From Flavobacterium psychrophilum (GTDB lineage: Bacteria; Bacteroidota; Bacteroidia; Flavobacteriales; Flavobacteriaceae), in NCBI GenBank assembly GCA_945878515.1, contig CAMCTL010000067.1, positions 1 through 16,324 of the forward strand: a stretch of DNA of 16,324 nucleotides. The letters run 5' to 3'. Position 1 is the first letter of the stretch, and each line of letters begins with the position of its first letter. The notes under the pieces were generated by a model. That model saw nothing but the letters and a program-made list of their open reading frames with translations. It made no database searches and was not told where the DNA came from. The position numbers were made by a program, and so were the translations under genes. Below are positions 1 to 6,166 of the stretch, piece after piece.

Positions 1-56
1 AAAAATTAGTGTCAAATAAATCAATTAATGGGGCAAATAAATCAATTTCAAAATGA
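1..56 (+). CDS. possible C-terminal end of a gene entering from the left edge
   Basis: From base 3 a frame is open without a start and ends at a TGA at 54-56, giving a Lys/Asn/Ser-rich tail of 17 residues. It contains a 21-bp (7-residue) direct repeat: CAAATAAATCAATT occurs at 13-26 and again at 34-47, reading NKSI twice. The in-frame spacing of the repeat is the only support for coding; such a short AT-rich stretch could be open by chance. No family can be named. Confidence 0.15.
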   Translation, partial: KLVSNKSINGANKSISK

Positions 57-616
57 GAAAATCACTATTTAGAATAATGATTTAAAATTATTATCTAACT
101 TGTTTATAATTGACATCTTTAAGTTTATTTTTTTAAACTCTGGTGACCATGTTAAAGGTTTTATGACAATTTTAAAAATATGCAGATAGCAACATTGGTA
201 GAAATGATGTCAAACAAAACAAAGTAAAGCGGTGAAGTGGTAAGAATTGTATTATGTGTTGTTGAATACTATAAAATTATTATTTACAATAATTTTAGAA
301 GAAATAAACACGACATTATTTTGTGTATTTTGCTAAAGGGCAAAGAGGAGCAAACACGGTAAAAAATATTTGGACATGGCACTAGCGAAGCGAGCAGGCG
401 AAGAAATTGCATGAATTCTCACCTATTATTTTTTACTGATCCTAAAAATTACACAAATTTAAGCTGGCTAGGGCAGTTTCGTGAAATTTATGCTGCGTCT
501 ATTTATGTAAATTCGTGCAATGTGTGCGAAAACAACATAGAAAATAATTGTAATGCGTTTGGTGTTACACCCAATTAATGTGATTCTTGTGTTGAATTTA
601 TAATTTTTTGAATTGA
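57..616. other. gene-free intergenic stretch
   Basis: I find no convincing gene here. Most of it is AT-rich and dense in stops. A short GC-richer island lies at about 374-404, and a 72-codon open frame without a recognisable product runs from about 363 to 578, with an ATG at 411. A small perfect dyad (GGTGT, T, ACACC) is at about 561-571. The stretch may be decayed coding DNA or dispersed repeat sequence. Confidence 0.5.
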
Positions 617-699
617 GAAATAGACCTAACAGGTTTTTGAAATAGACCTAACAGGTTTTTGAAACCTGTTAGGTCTTGAAACCCTTTAGGTCTTGAAAC
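617..699. repeat. tandem plus inverted repeat at the 3' end of the GH97 gene
   Basis: Two identical 22-bp units lie head to tail at 617-638 and 639-660. They are followed by two 17-bp units in inverted orientation at 661-677 and 678-694, the second with two mismatches. The core is GACCTAACAGG and its complement. Bases 644-658 pair perfectly with 662-676 (15-bp stem, TTG loop). It ends two bases from the stop codon of the leftward GH97 gene, so its transcript could fold as a strong hairpin, but no run of T follows on that strand, so a classical terminator is not shown. It looks like a dispersed palindromic element of the kind common in flavobacteria; that assignment is from memory. Confidence 0.75.
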
Positions 700-700
700 T

Positions 701-2800
701 TTAATTTATAGGTTCGAAACTTATTGCTGATCCTCCGCCGGGTGCCAAATTCAAATTGATTATTGACGTGGCAGTAACTTCTATAGTGCTTATTTTGTAG
801 GCTTTTGGATTATTTTTCCAATCGGCATCTTTTGCATCTTCGTAAACTATGGCTTTGTATTTTTTTCCTTTGGTCAGGAAATCCAATTTAATTGCTGATT
901 TTCTGGAATTTTCATCGGTGATGGCACCCAAAAACCATTTTTCGGAATTTTTGGCTTTTCGAACCACGGTCAAATAATCTCCAGGTTCGGCTTCTAAGTA
1001 TTTTGAATCTTGCCAATCAAGCGCAACATCTTTGATAAACTGGAAAGCATCGGGATATTTTTCGTAATTTTCAATTAAATCGGCAGCCATTTGCAAAGGA
1101 GAATACATGGTGACATACAATGCCAATTGTTTGCACAAAGTTGTATGGACTTGTTCCGTTTTCGATTTGTCGTAATGGCTCATTTTAATTTCAAAAATGC
1201 CCGGCGTGTAATCCATCGGTCCACCAAGCAATCTTGTAAAGGGTAAAATCGTTTCGTGCATTGGCGGATTCCCTGTGCTCCAAGCATTGAATTCATTGCC
1301 ACGAGCGGCTTCGGCTGCGATGTAATTCGGATAAGTTCTATTGTAACCAGTTGGTCTTGAAGATTCGTGTGAGTTGAGCATCAATTCATGATCTGCAAAT
1401 CGTTTGGCTACAAAGTTAAAATGATTGACCATGGTTTGTCCGTCATGAAATTCGCCACGCGGAATAATTTTGCCTACATAACCTGATTTTGCGGCTGGGT
1501 AATTGTACTTTTTCATCAACGCCAATGCGCGGTCTAAATGTCTTTCGTAATTGGCCACCGAACCCGATGTTTCATGGTGCATGATCATTTTGACGTTTTT
1601 AGATTTGGCGTAAGCCGTGATTGCTTCTAAATCAAAGTCGGGGTAAGGAGTCACGAAGTCAAAAACTTCTTCCTTCCAATTGCCAAACCAATCTTCCCAG
1701 CCTACATTCCAACCTTCGACCAGAACGCCATCGAAACCGTTTTTGGCCGCAAAATCAATGTACCTTTTTGTGTTTTGGGTTGTGGCGCCGTGTTTTCCTG
1801 AAGGAATTAAATCTTGCGTGGATACATTTTGTGCGTTTTGCGAGCCTGCATAATCCCAAGTTGATTTCCCGATGTGCATTTCCCACCAAATCCCGACATA
1901 TTTCATGGGTTTAATGAAAGAAGTATCCTCGATTTTACAAGGTTCGTTGAGGTTCAAAATCATCTTGGAAGCCACAATATCTCTGGCATCATTGCTAATC
2001 ATAATAGTTCTCCAAGGAGAAACGCAAGGCGCTTGCAGATAGGCTTTGTCGCCAATGGCATTTGGAACCAAATGGGAAGTTAATTTGTTGTTTTTTACAT
2101 CTGCATCAAGGTGCATCACGGGATAATTGACCACTGCAGCTTCAAAAATATTAAGATACAAACCCGAAGGTGATTTCATCATCAAAGGCGATTGTATTAC
2201 GTATTTTCCGGGAATAGATTTCACGCCAATACCATTATTCAGATTCAATTTTGTATTATCGATTTCGGAAAATTTGGTTTCGTTGTACACATATTCGTTA
2301 CTGTCAAAATCGCCTGGAATCCAAAAAACTTTGTTGTTTTCTGTTAAATTAAATTGTGTTTCTTCACTAGAAATGATGAAATAATTCAAGTCTTTTTGTT
2401 TTGGAAAATCATATCTAAAGGCAACACCTTCGTCAAAAACCCGGAAGATAATATTCATTTTTATGCGAGTTTCCTTTTGAATCAACGAAATTGTGAGCTC
2501 GTTGTAGTGATTTACAATACTGGATTGTTCTCCTAAAACGGGTTGCCAAGATGTGTTGAAAGTACCACTTTTGGAATTTTCAATTTCAAAATTGGCATCC
2601 AAGGCGGGTTTATCCTTTAGTTTTATTCCTAAAGTACTTTCTGCAATTACAACTTTATTGTTGTAATTTATTGAATATGATGGTTGTCCAGAAGTTGTTA
2701 ATTTGAATGCAACGGCCATTTTCCCAGATGGCGATGGTATGTTTTGGCTAAAACTCACGTAACCAAGTAATAGTATTAAAAAGGAGGCTAATTTTTTCAT
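701..2800 (-). CDS. secreted GH97 family alpha-glucosidase (SusB-like, inverting type)
   Basis: This 699-residue enzyme should hydrolyse alpha-glucosides from starch or maltodextrins in the periplasm. I place the start at 2800, where a signal peptide begins (MKKLASFLILLLGYVSFSQ); the frame stays open 36 codons upstream, but that extension has no signal-peptide logic. An N-terminal beta-sandwich (about 20-270) is followed by a TIM barrel (about 290-570) and a C-terminal beta domain. The GH97 active-site glutamates are visible: E362 in VLVEGW, E410 in HHET, E479 in NSHE, E497 and E503 in AAEAARGNEF. The spacings 410-479-503 (69 and 24) equal those I recall for SusB E439, E508 and E532, which places it with the inverting, calcium-dependent enzymes rather than the Asp-nucleophile retaining ones. 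No SusC/SusD genes are next to it, so it looks like an orphan. An imperfect -7 box (CATATTTG, complement of 2833-2840) precedes it. Confidence 0.93.
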   Translation of the reverse strand: MKKLASFLILLLGYVSFSQNIPSPSGKMAVAFKLTTSGQPSYSINYNNKVVIAESTLGIKLKDKPALDANFEIENSKSGTFNTSWQPVLGEQSSIVNHYNELTISLIQKETRIKMNIIFRVFDEGVAFRYDFPKQKDLNYFIISSEETQFNLTENNKVFWIPGDFDSNEYVYNETKFSEIDNTKLNLNNGIGVKSIPGKYVIQSPLMMKSPSGLYLNIFEAAVVNYPVMHLDADVKNNKLTSHLVPNAIGDKAYLQAPCVSPWRTIMISNDARDIVASKMILNLNEPCKIEDTSFIKPMKYVGIWWEMHIGKSTWDYAGSQNAQNVSTQDLIPSGKHGATTQNTKRYIDFAAKNGFDGVLVEGWNVGWEDWFGNWKEEVFDFVTPYPDFDLEAITAYAKSKNVKMIMHHETSGSVANYERHLDRALALMKKYNYPAAKSGYVGKIIPRGEFHDGQTMVNHFNFVAKRFADHELMLNSHESSRPTGYNRTYPNYIAAEAARGNEFNAWSTGNPPMHETILPFTRLLGGPMDYTPGIFEIKMSHYDKSKTEQVHTTLCKQLALYVTMYSPLQMAADLIENYEKYPDAFQFIKDVALDWQDSKYLEAEPGDYLTVVRKAKNSEKWFLGAITDENSRKSAIKLDFLTKGKKYKAIVYEDAKDADWKNNPKAYKISTIEVTATSIINLNLAPGGGSAISFEPIN

Positions 2801-3290
2801 TGTAAATAATATATTTATTTGATATTTAAATGCAAATATGGCAATTGATTGTCGAACTTGTATCAGTATTGCCATCTTTTTTTGCTGATTTAGTATTGGG
2901 AAGAACATATTTGTTTCGCTTTACATTTAATGACTGTCTTTAGAACTTACTGTTTTCTTAAATAATAGCACATAAATAAACCTGATTAGAAGGATTTGCA
3001 TTGATTTAACTATGATTCAAAAATTTGGGTCTTACGGCTTTTCATTGGTAAATCTATCTGATCAATCCTGATTCGTCGGAGCTATTATTATATAGGGATA
3101 TTTTGCACATTTGGGTGCTTGGTTTTTCTCCGTATAATATTATTTATTCGTGACCAAGGCTGATTGCTTTGTCTTTCAAGATTAAGCTCAGTATTGGAAA
3201 TGAAAAGCTTTTTCAATCTTTGATTGAAAACTTTTTTTGAAAGTATTTGATTCCTTGAGCAAGCTCAAAATGGACAAGATACGGAGTAAA
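2801..3290. other. gene-free intergenic stretch
   Basis: No supported gene between the GH97 start and the tRNA terminator; all frames are broken often. Two structures stand out. A stem of 9 bp (3210-3218 with 3222-3230, loop TTT) is followed by seven T at 3232-3238 and so resembles a plus-strand rho-independent terminator, although no plus-strand gene precedes it. A perfect 6-bp dyad TTGAGC-AA-GCTCAA lies at about 3255-3268. The region could be the remains of a lost gene. Confidence 0.5.
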
Positions 3291-3341
3291 TGTATAATAA
3301 AAAATCCTTAAACTACTGCTAAAAAGCGTGTTTAAGGATTT
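3291..3341 (-). terminator. rho-independent terminator of the tRNA-Arg transcript
   Basis: Read on the minus strand, a perfect 12-bp stem (GTTTAAGGATTT complement pairing 3330-3341 with 3302-3313, 16-base loop) runs into six T and then an AT-rich tail. It starts 7 bases after the tRNA 3' end. Confidence 0.85.
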
Positions 3342-3347
3342 ATGAAG

Positions 3348-3421
3348 TGACCGCGGCTGGATTCAAACCAGCAACCTCTTGAGCCGTAATCAAGTGCGCT
3401 ATTCAGTTGCGCCACGTGGCC
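3348..3421 (-). tRNA. tRNA-Arg (anticodon ACG)
   Basis: The 74-base complement folds as a full cloverleaf. The acceptor is GGCCACG with CGCGGTC, discriminator A, and CCA is not encoded. The D stem is GCGC/GCGC. The anticodon stem CTTGA/TCAAG closes the loop TTACGGC, giving anticodon ACG, normally deaminated to ICG to read CGU/CGC/CGA. The variable loop has 5 bases and the T stem is GCTGG/CCAGC. Oddities: acceptor position 5-68 is an A-C mismatch; the D loop (AACTGAATA) has A rather than G at position 19; and the T loop (TTTGAAT) has U rather than C at 56. The last two changes are complementary. It has its own promoter and terminator and is not part of a tRNA cluster here. Confidence 0.95.
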
Positions 3422-3435
3422 ATTTTTTGTGAGTG

Positions 3436-3466
3436 CAAATATAGGGAATTTTAGCAATTTTGCAAA
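3436..3466 (-). promoter_or_regulatory. promoter of tRNA-Arg
   Basis: On the minus strand a TTTG (complement of 3463-3466) is followed after 19 bp by TATATTTG (complement of 3436-3443). This matches the Bacteroidota sigma-ABfA pattern of -33 TTG and -7 TAnnTTTG. Transcription would begin a few bases before the tRNA 5' end at 3421. Confidence 0.75.
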
Positions 3467-3496
3467 TAGTACTTTAAAATTTAATCATTTTTTTAT

Positions 3497-3538
3497 AAAA
3501 TCTAAAATCTAAAATCTGCAATTTACAATCAACAATCT
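3497..3538. repeat. AT-rich short repeat (AAAATCT units)
   Basis: The plus strand reads AAAATCT three times in a row, then GCAATTTACAATCAACAATCT. The 12-mer AAAATCTGCAAT at 3511-3522 recurs in the 14-bp tandem repeat at the end of tcdA (9651-9692). It overlaps the stop codon of the leftward 47-residue ORF. Probably a dispersed intergenic repeat. Confidence 0.6.
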
Positions 3539-3672
3539 AATGCTCTTGTAGTTACGTAGTATCGATAACCAATGATTGCCATTTGCCATTTTTTGGCTTT
3601 GGCCAAATCCAGTCTTTTTTTGGTAAAGCTTGGAAGTAAAAGCTTGTTGATTCTTGCTAAAAATTTGTACAT
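3529..3672 (-). CDS. small basic protein of 47 residues, function unknown
   Basis: The frame starts at ATG 3672 (MYKFLARINKLLLPSFTKKR) and stops at TGA 3529. It is strongly basic, has no signal peptide, and is a probable amphipathic helix followed by the aromatic patch GYRYYVTT. A perfect -7 box (TATATTTG) lies 13-20 bp upstream and a terminator closes the preceding gene, so it is likely its own transcription unit. I recall similar short proteins annotated as hypothetical in flavobacteria but cannot name a function. The last residues (about LDC) and the stop come from the AT-rich repeat, so the native C-terminus may have been altered by it. Confidence 0.65.
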   Translation of the reverse strand: MYKFLARINKLLLPSFTKKRLDLAKAKKWQMAIIGYRYYVTTRALDC

Positions 3673-3684
3673 AACTTTTTTTCG

Positions 3685-3692
3685 CAAATATA
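3685..3692 (-). promoter_or_regulatory. -7 box of the 47-residue ORF
   Basis: The complement reads TATATTTG, a perfect TAnnTTTG. It sits directly downstream of the T-run of the M56 gene's terminator. No clear -33 TTG is seen; that position falls inside the terminator hairpin. Confidence 0.5.
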
Positions 3693-3693
3693 T

Positions 3694-3723
3694 AAAAAAA
3701 AGACGGTCTTGATTAAAACCGTC
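3694..3723 (-). terminator. rho-independent terminator of the BlaI/M56 operon
   Basis: On the minus strand, 22 bases after the M56 stop codon, a stem GACGGT/ACCGTC (3718-3723 with 3702-3707, 10-base loop) is followed at once by eight T (complement of 3694-3701). Confidence 0.85.
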
Positions 3724-3744
3724 CTTCTCACGTTTAAGGAAATA

Positions 3745-5625
3745 TTATTTTGCAAGTATCTTCTTTTGGTATTCTTGCATTTTTTTTTCATAGATTTTCA
3801 TCTTTTTATCAAAATCCTCCATTGCAGCATTAAAAGGCTCCATTTGTTTGTCAAATTCTTCCATTTGTTTGTCAAACGCTTTCATTTGTGGTTCCAAGGC
3901 TTCCATTTTTTTATTAAAATCCTCCATTTTGCTGTCAAATTCTTTCCAAGCTTTTTTGTCTCCATGTATCGGGTCACCTTTTGGCGCTTTCGGGGCTTTA
4001 GGAAATACAGGCGGTTTTGGATTTTTTAAGGTAAATTTAGGCGGTGTTGGCGGCGTTGGTGGATTTGGAATATCATTATCATCTGCAGATTGATTGATAG
4101 TTTTTGTGGTAATCCGTATTGTTTTTTCATTTGTGTTGACATCTATTTTATCAATCTTATTTTGTTCTAGTTGTAAAAGTTCATTTTTATCTACTTTTTC
4201 GTCATTGATATAGATGTCATTGTCGTTTAGTTTTTTAGAAAAATTTTTGGTAATAATTCGAATGGTTCCATTTTCGGATTCTTTAAGAACATCCAAACTT
4301 TCAAGTTCACTAGGATCTAATTTCGCTAAATCATCCTGACTTACTTTTGAACCGTTAACAAACATTTCTTTTTTGATTGAAACAGAAGGCGCGTTTGGTG
4401 CAATTAAAACACTTTTTTGGTTGATATCCATTTCATCATCTGTTCCAAAATTGGCGGTTAATTCTCCGTTTTCATTTTTAGAAATAATAATTCCAAAAGT
4501 ATTGATTGCCTCTGATCCTTTAGTTGCCATTTGTAAAGTAATTTCTTTACCTTTTTTTAAGTCAACTTTTATTCCAGTCAATTCATTTTTAGCGTTTCTT
4601 TTTACGCTTGAAAAAGTAGCAGTAATGGCGTAGTTTTCTTTTAAAGCCTTCGTTTTTTCTTTTAATTCTGCATCGGTAGTATTTTTGTTAATTTTGTATA
4701 CATCTACCGATTTTTCAACTGATTTTGCATTTTCAACCGTATTGGATTCCGATTCTTTTTCTTGCGCAACGACTTTCACCTGAAAGAAAAATACAAATGC
4801 ACCTAATAGCGGAAATACAAATGCATACTTCCAATAATTCCTTTTGTTTGATTGATTTTTGTTTAACATAACGATTCGTTTTTTGATTAATGATTGATAA
4901 AAATGATTACTAATGGCAACACAATTTTCCTGTGTTGTTATTTTTAAAAGTGTCAATTGATAAGCTTTTTTGTCGGATATTATTTTAGAAGCTTCGCAAT
5001 CAGCTATGAATTCCAGATTTTGTAAGATGGCTTTTTTGTACAACCAAACCAGCGGATTGAACCAAAAAATGATACAAAACAGTCTTGAAATTAAAACGTC
5101 AATAGTATGGTTTTGTGTGCTGTGTACTTTTTCGTGTTCTAAAATGTTTTCCAATTCTGTGTCGCTGTATAGTGATGCGTTATACACAATAGAATTGAAA
5201 TAAGAAAAAGGCGAAACATTTTCGGTTACATTGATAAACTTAAAATCGTTTTGTTTTTGAATGGTTTTGCCTTTTAGAATCTTTGATAAACTGTAAAAAT
5301 CAAAGGCGAATTTCATCAGTAAAATTAATATTCCAATCGAATACGCAATTCCAAAAATTATATACCAGTTGATTTCAAAGGCTTCATTTTCGACAGTATT
5401 TGTCACAGGAATTTTTGACCAATCAAAATTAGTTGGAATTGGATCCACCCAAACAATTTTTGTAAATACCATTAATGGCAAAACGACCGAGCTGATTAAT
5501 CCCGCCAATAAATACCAACGGTTGCTGTTGAAAAAAGTTTCTTTTCGCAACAATATATGATAGGACAAATAAAACATTCCGATTAGTCCACTAGATTTGA
5601 TGAGGTAAATGAATAGCGTTTCCAT
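3745..5625 (-). CDS. BlaR1/MecR1-type M56 membrane metallopeptidase with plug-like repeats and a C-terminal Met-heptad coiled coil
   Basis: This 626-residue protein is the likely sensor/antirepressor partner of the BlaI-type repressor ahead of it (4-bp gap). Membrane helices are at about 5-25, 36-58, 86-108, 178-195 and 266-286. The zinc site HEKVH (164-168), with E205 in EFIAD, faces the cytoplasm, as in the M56 family. After the last helix the part expected outside the inner membrane is not a penicillin-binding domain. It holds a beta-rich domain (about 305-395), two tandem units resembling the TonB-receptor plug motif (421-460 and 470-508; each has a xxINGxxV stretch, acidic L/I-rich helix and ending IRIITK/IRITTK), a proline-rich linker (519-555), and eight consecutive heptads each starting with Met (567-622). 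The coiled coil may contact a periplasmic or envelope partner. The signal it senses is unknown; a beta-lactam sensing role is not supported, because the usual sensor domain is absent. Confidence 0.88.
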   Translation of the reverse strand: METLFIYLIKSSGLIGMFYLSYHILLRKETFFNSNRWYLLAGLISSVVLPLMVFTKIVWVDPIPTNFDWSKIPVTNTVENEAFEINWYIIFGIAYSIGILILLMKFAFDFYSLSKILKGKTIQKQNDFKFINVTENVSPFSYFNSIVYNASLYSDTELENILEHEKVHSTQNHTIDVLISRLFCIIFWFNPLVWLYKKAILQNLEFIADCEASKIISDKKAYQLTLLKITTQENCVAISNHFYQSLIKKRIVMLNKNQSNKRNYWKYAFVFPLLGAFVFFFQVKVVAQEKESESNTVENAKSVEKSVDVYKINKNTTDAELKEKTKALKENYAITATFSSVKRNAKNELTGIKVDLKKGKEITLQMATKGSEAINTFGIIISKNENGELTANFGTDDEMDINQKSVLIAPNAPSVSIKKEMFVNGSKVSQDDLAKLDPSELESLDVLKESENGTIRIITKNFSKKLNDNDIYINDEKVDKNELLQLEQNKIDKIDVNTNEKTIRITTKTINQSADDNDIPNPPTPPTPPKFTLKNPKPPVFPKAPKAPKGDPIHGDKKAWKEFDSKMEDFNKKMEALEPQMKAFDKQMEEFDKQMEPFNAAMEDFDKKMKIYEKKMQEYQKKILAK

Positions 5626-5629
5626 ACGA

Positions 5630-5986
5630 TTATTTATTTTCGATCATCGCTAAAATCTCGCGTAATTCTTCGGCTGATATTTTTTCTTCTTTGGCAAAAA
5701 ACGACACCATATTTTTATAGGAACTATCAAAATAAGTGTCAATTGCTGTGTTCATGAACCTCTTTCTGTAGTCTTCCATCTTAACGATAGGAAAGTATTG
5801 ATGGGTGTTTCCAAAAGCATTGTGGGATACAAAACCTTTTTCTTCAAGGTTTCTAATAATGGTCGAAAGTGTGTTATAATGTGGTTGTTCTTCAGTGATT
5901 TCCGCCATTACTTCTTTTACAAAAGCCTTTTTTAGCTTCCATAAAATTTGCATAATTTCCTCTTCTTTGTTGGTCAGTTTTTGCAT
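5630..5986 (-). CDS. BlaI/MecI/CopY family transcriptional repressor
   Basis: The product has 118 residues, the usual size for BlaI (about 120). I take ATG 5986 (MQKLTNKEEEIMQILWKL) as the start, because that matches the family N-terminus; the open extension to 6025 would run across the -7 box. Residues 1-70 form the winged helix (YNTLSTIIRNLEEKGFV is the recognition helix/wing entry). Residues 75-118 form the dimerisation helices. SFFAKEEKIS near residue 94 corresponds to the region that is cleaved in staphylococcal BlaI. It is co-transcribed with the M56 peptidase, and three dyads upstream suggest that it represses its own operon. Known relatives are relieved by the M56 partner, directly or indirectly. 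Confidence 0.93.
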   Translation of the reverse strand: MQKLTNKEEEIMQILWKLKKAFVKEVMAEITEEQPHYNTLSTIIRNLEEKGFVSHNAFGNTHQYFPIVKMEDYRKRFMNTAIDTYFDSSYKNMVSFFAKEEKISAEELREILAMIENK

Positions 5987-6014
5987 AGTTGTATCGTTTT
6001 TGTCTTTCTTGAAA

Positions 6015-6022
6015 CAAACGTA
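6015..6022 (-). promoter_or_regulatory. -7 box of the BlaI/M56 operon promoter
   Basis: The complement reads TACGTTTG, a perfect TAnnTTTG, 29 bp before the blaI-type start at 5986. The -33 region falls in AT-rich operator sequence and has no clear TTG. Confidence 0.7.
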
Positions 6023-6023
6023 C

Positions 6024-6079
6024 AACTATATTTTTAGTTATTAAACTATTTTTATAGTTATTTAACTAAATTTTAAGTT
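6024..6079. promoter_or_regulatory. three phased operator dyads for the BlaI-type repressor
   Basis: Two perfect 16-bp dyads of the form AACTA-N6-TAGTT lie at 6024-6039 and 6044-6059. A third with one mismatch (AACTA-N6-AAGTT) is at 6064-6079. Their centres are exactly 20 bp apart, about two helical turns, so bound dimers would lie on one face of the DNA. The first dyad abuts the -7 box and the second covers the -33 position, so binding would block the promoter. BlaI/MecI operators are similar short dyads (core around ACA-N2-TGT), but the half-site here differs. Confidence 0.75.
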
Positions 6080-6118
6080 TATAATAAAATAACTGTGATT
6101 TCTGCAGCTCACACTTTC

Positions 6119-6148
6119 AATTGCCACGGGTTCAAACCCGTGGCAATT
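6119..6148. repeat. perfect palindrome between the MFS gene and the BlaI operator
   Basis: Bases 6119-6132 (AATTGCCACGGGTT) pair with 6135-6148 over 14 bp with a 2-base centre. It is GC-richer than its surroundings and lies 18 bp beyond the stop codon of the leftward MFS gene. No T-run follows on the minus strand, so it is either a transcript-end hairpin of another kind or a dispersed repeat. Confidence 0.7.
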
Positions 6149-6166
6149 CATTTATTCTTGTAGAAT

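Noticed and set aside
411..578. A 55-codon frame with ATG at 411, within a 72-codon open stretch.
   Set aside because: Composition is unusual (many Asn and Cys), no family is recognisable, no promoter box precedes it, and the DNA resembles non-coding repeat-like intergenic sequence.
2801..2908. N-terminal extension of the GH97 frame by 36 codons.
   Set aside because: The signal peptide begins at the ATG at 2800, and the extension would cover the likely promoter region.
3210..3238. Plus-strand terminator-like hairpin with T-run.
   Set aside because: No plus-strand gene precedes it; the stem is AT-rich and may be chance. It is kept only as a note in the intergenic entry.
2941..3290. Possible transposase or regulator remnant on the minus strand.
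   Set aside because: Trial translations in all minus frames gave only short pieces with several stops and no motif I could name.
3497..3538. Short regular repeats considered as a CRISPR array.
   Set aside because: Units of 7-14 bp without spacers of constant length, and no cas genes, do not fit CRISPR.
3709..4093. Plus-strand open frames opposite the 3' part of the M56 gene.
   Set aside because: They are shadows created by the 21-bp heptad repeats and Pro-rich codons of the real minus-strand gene.
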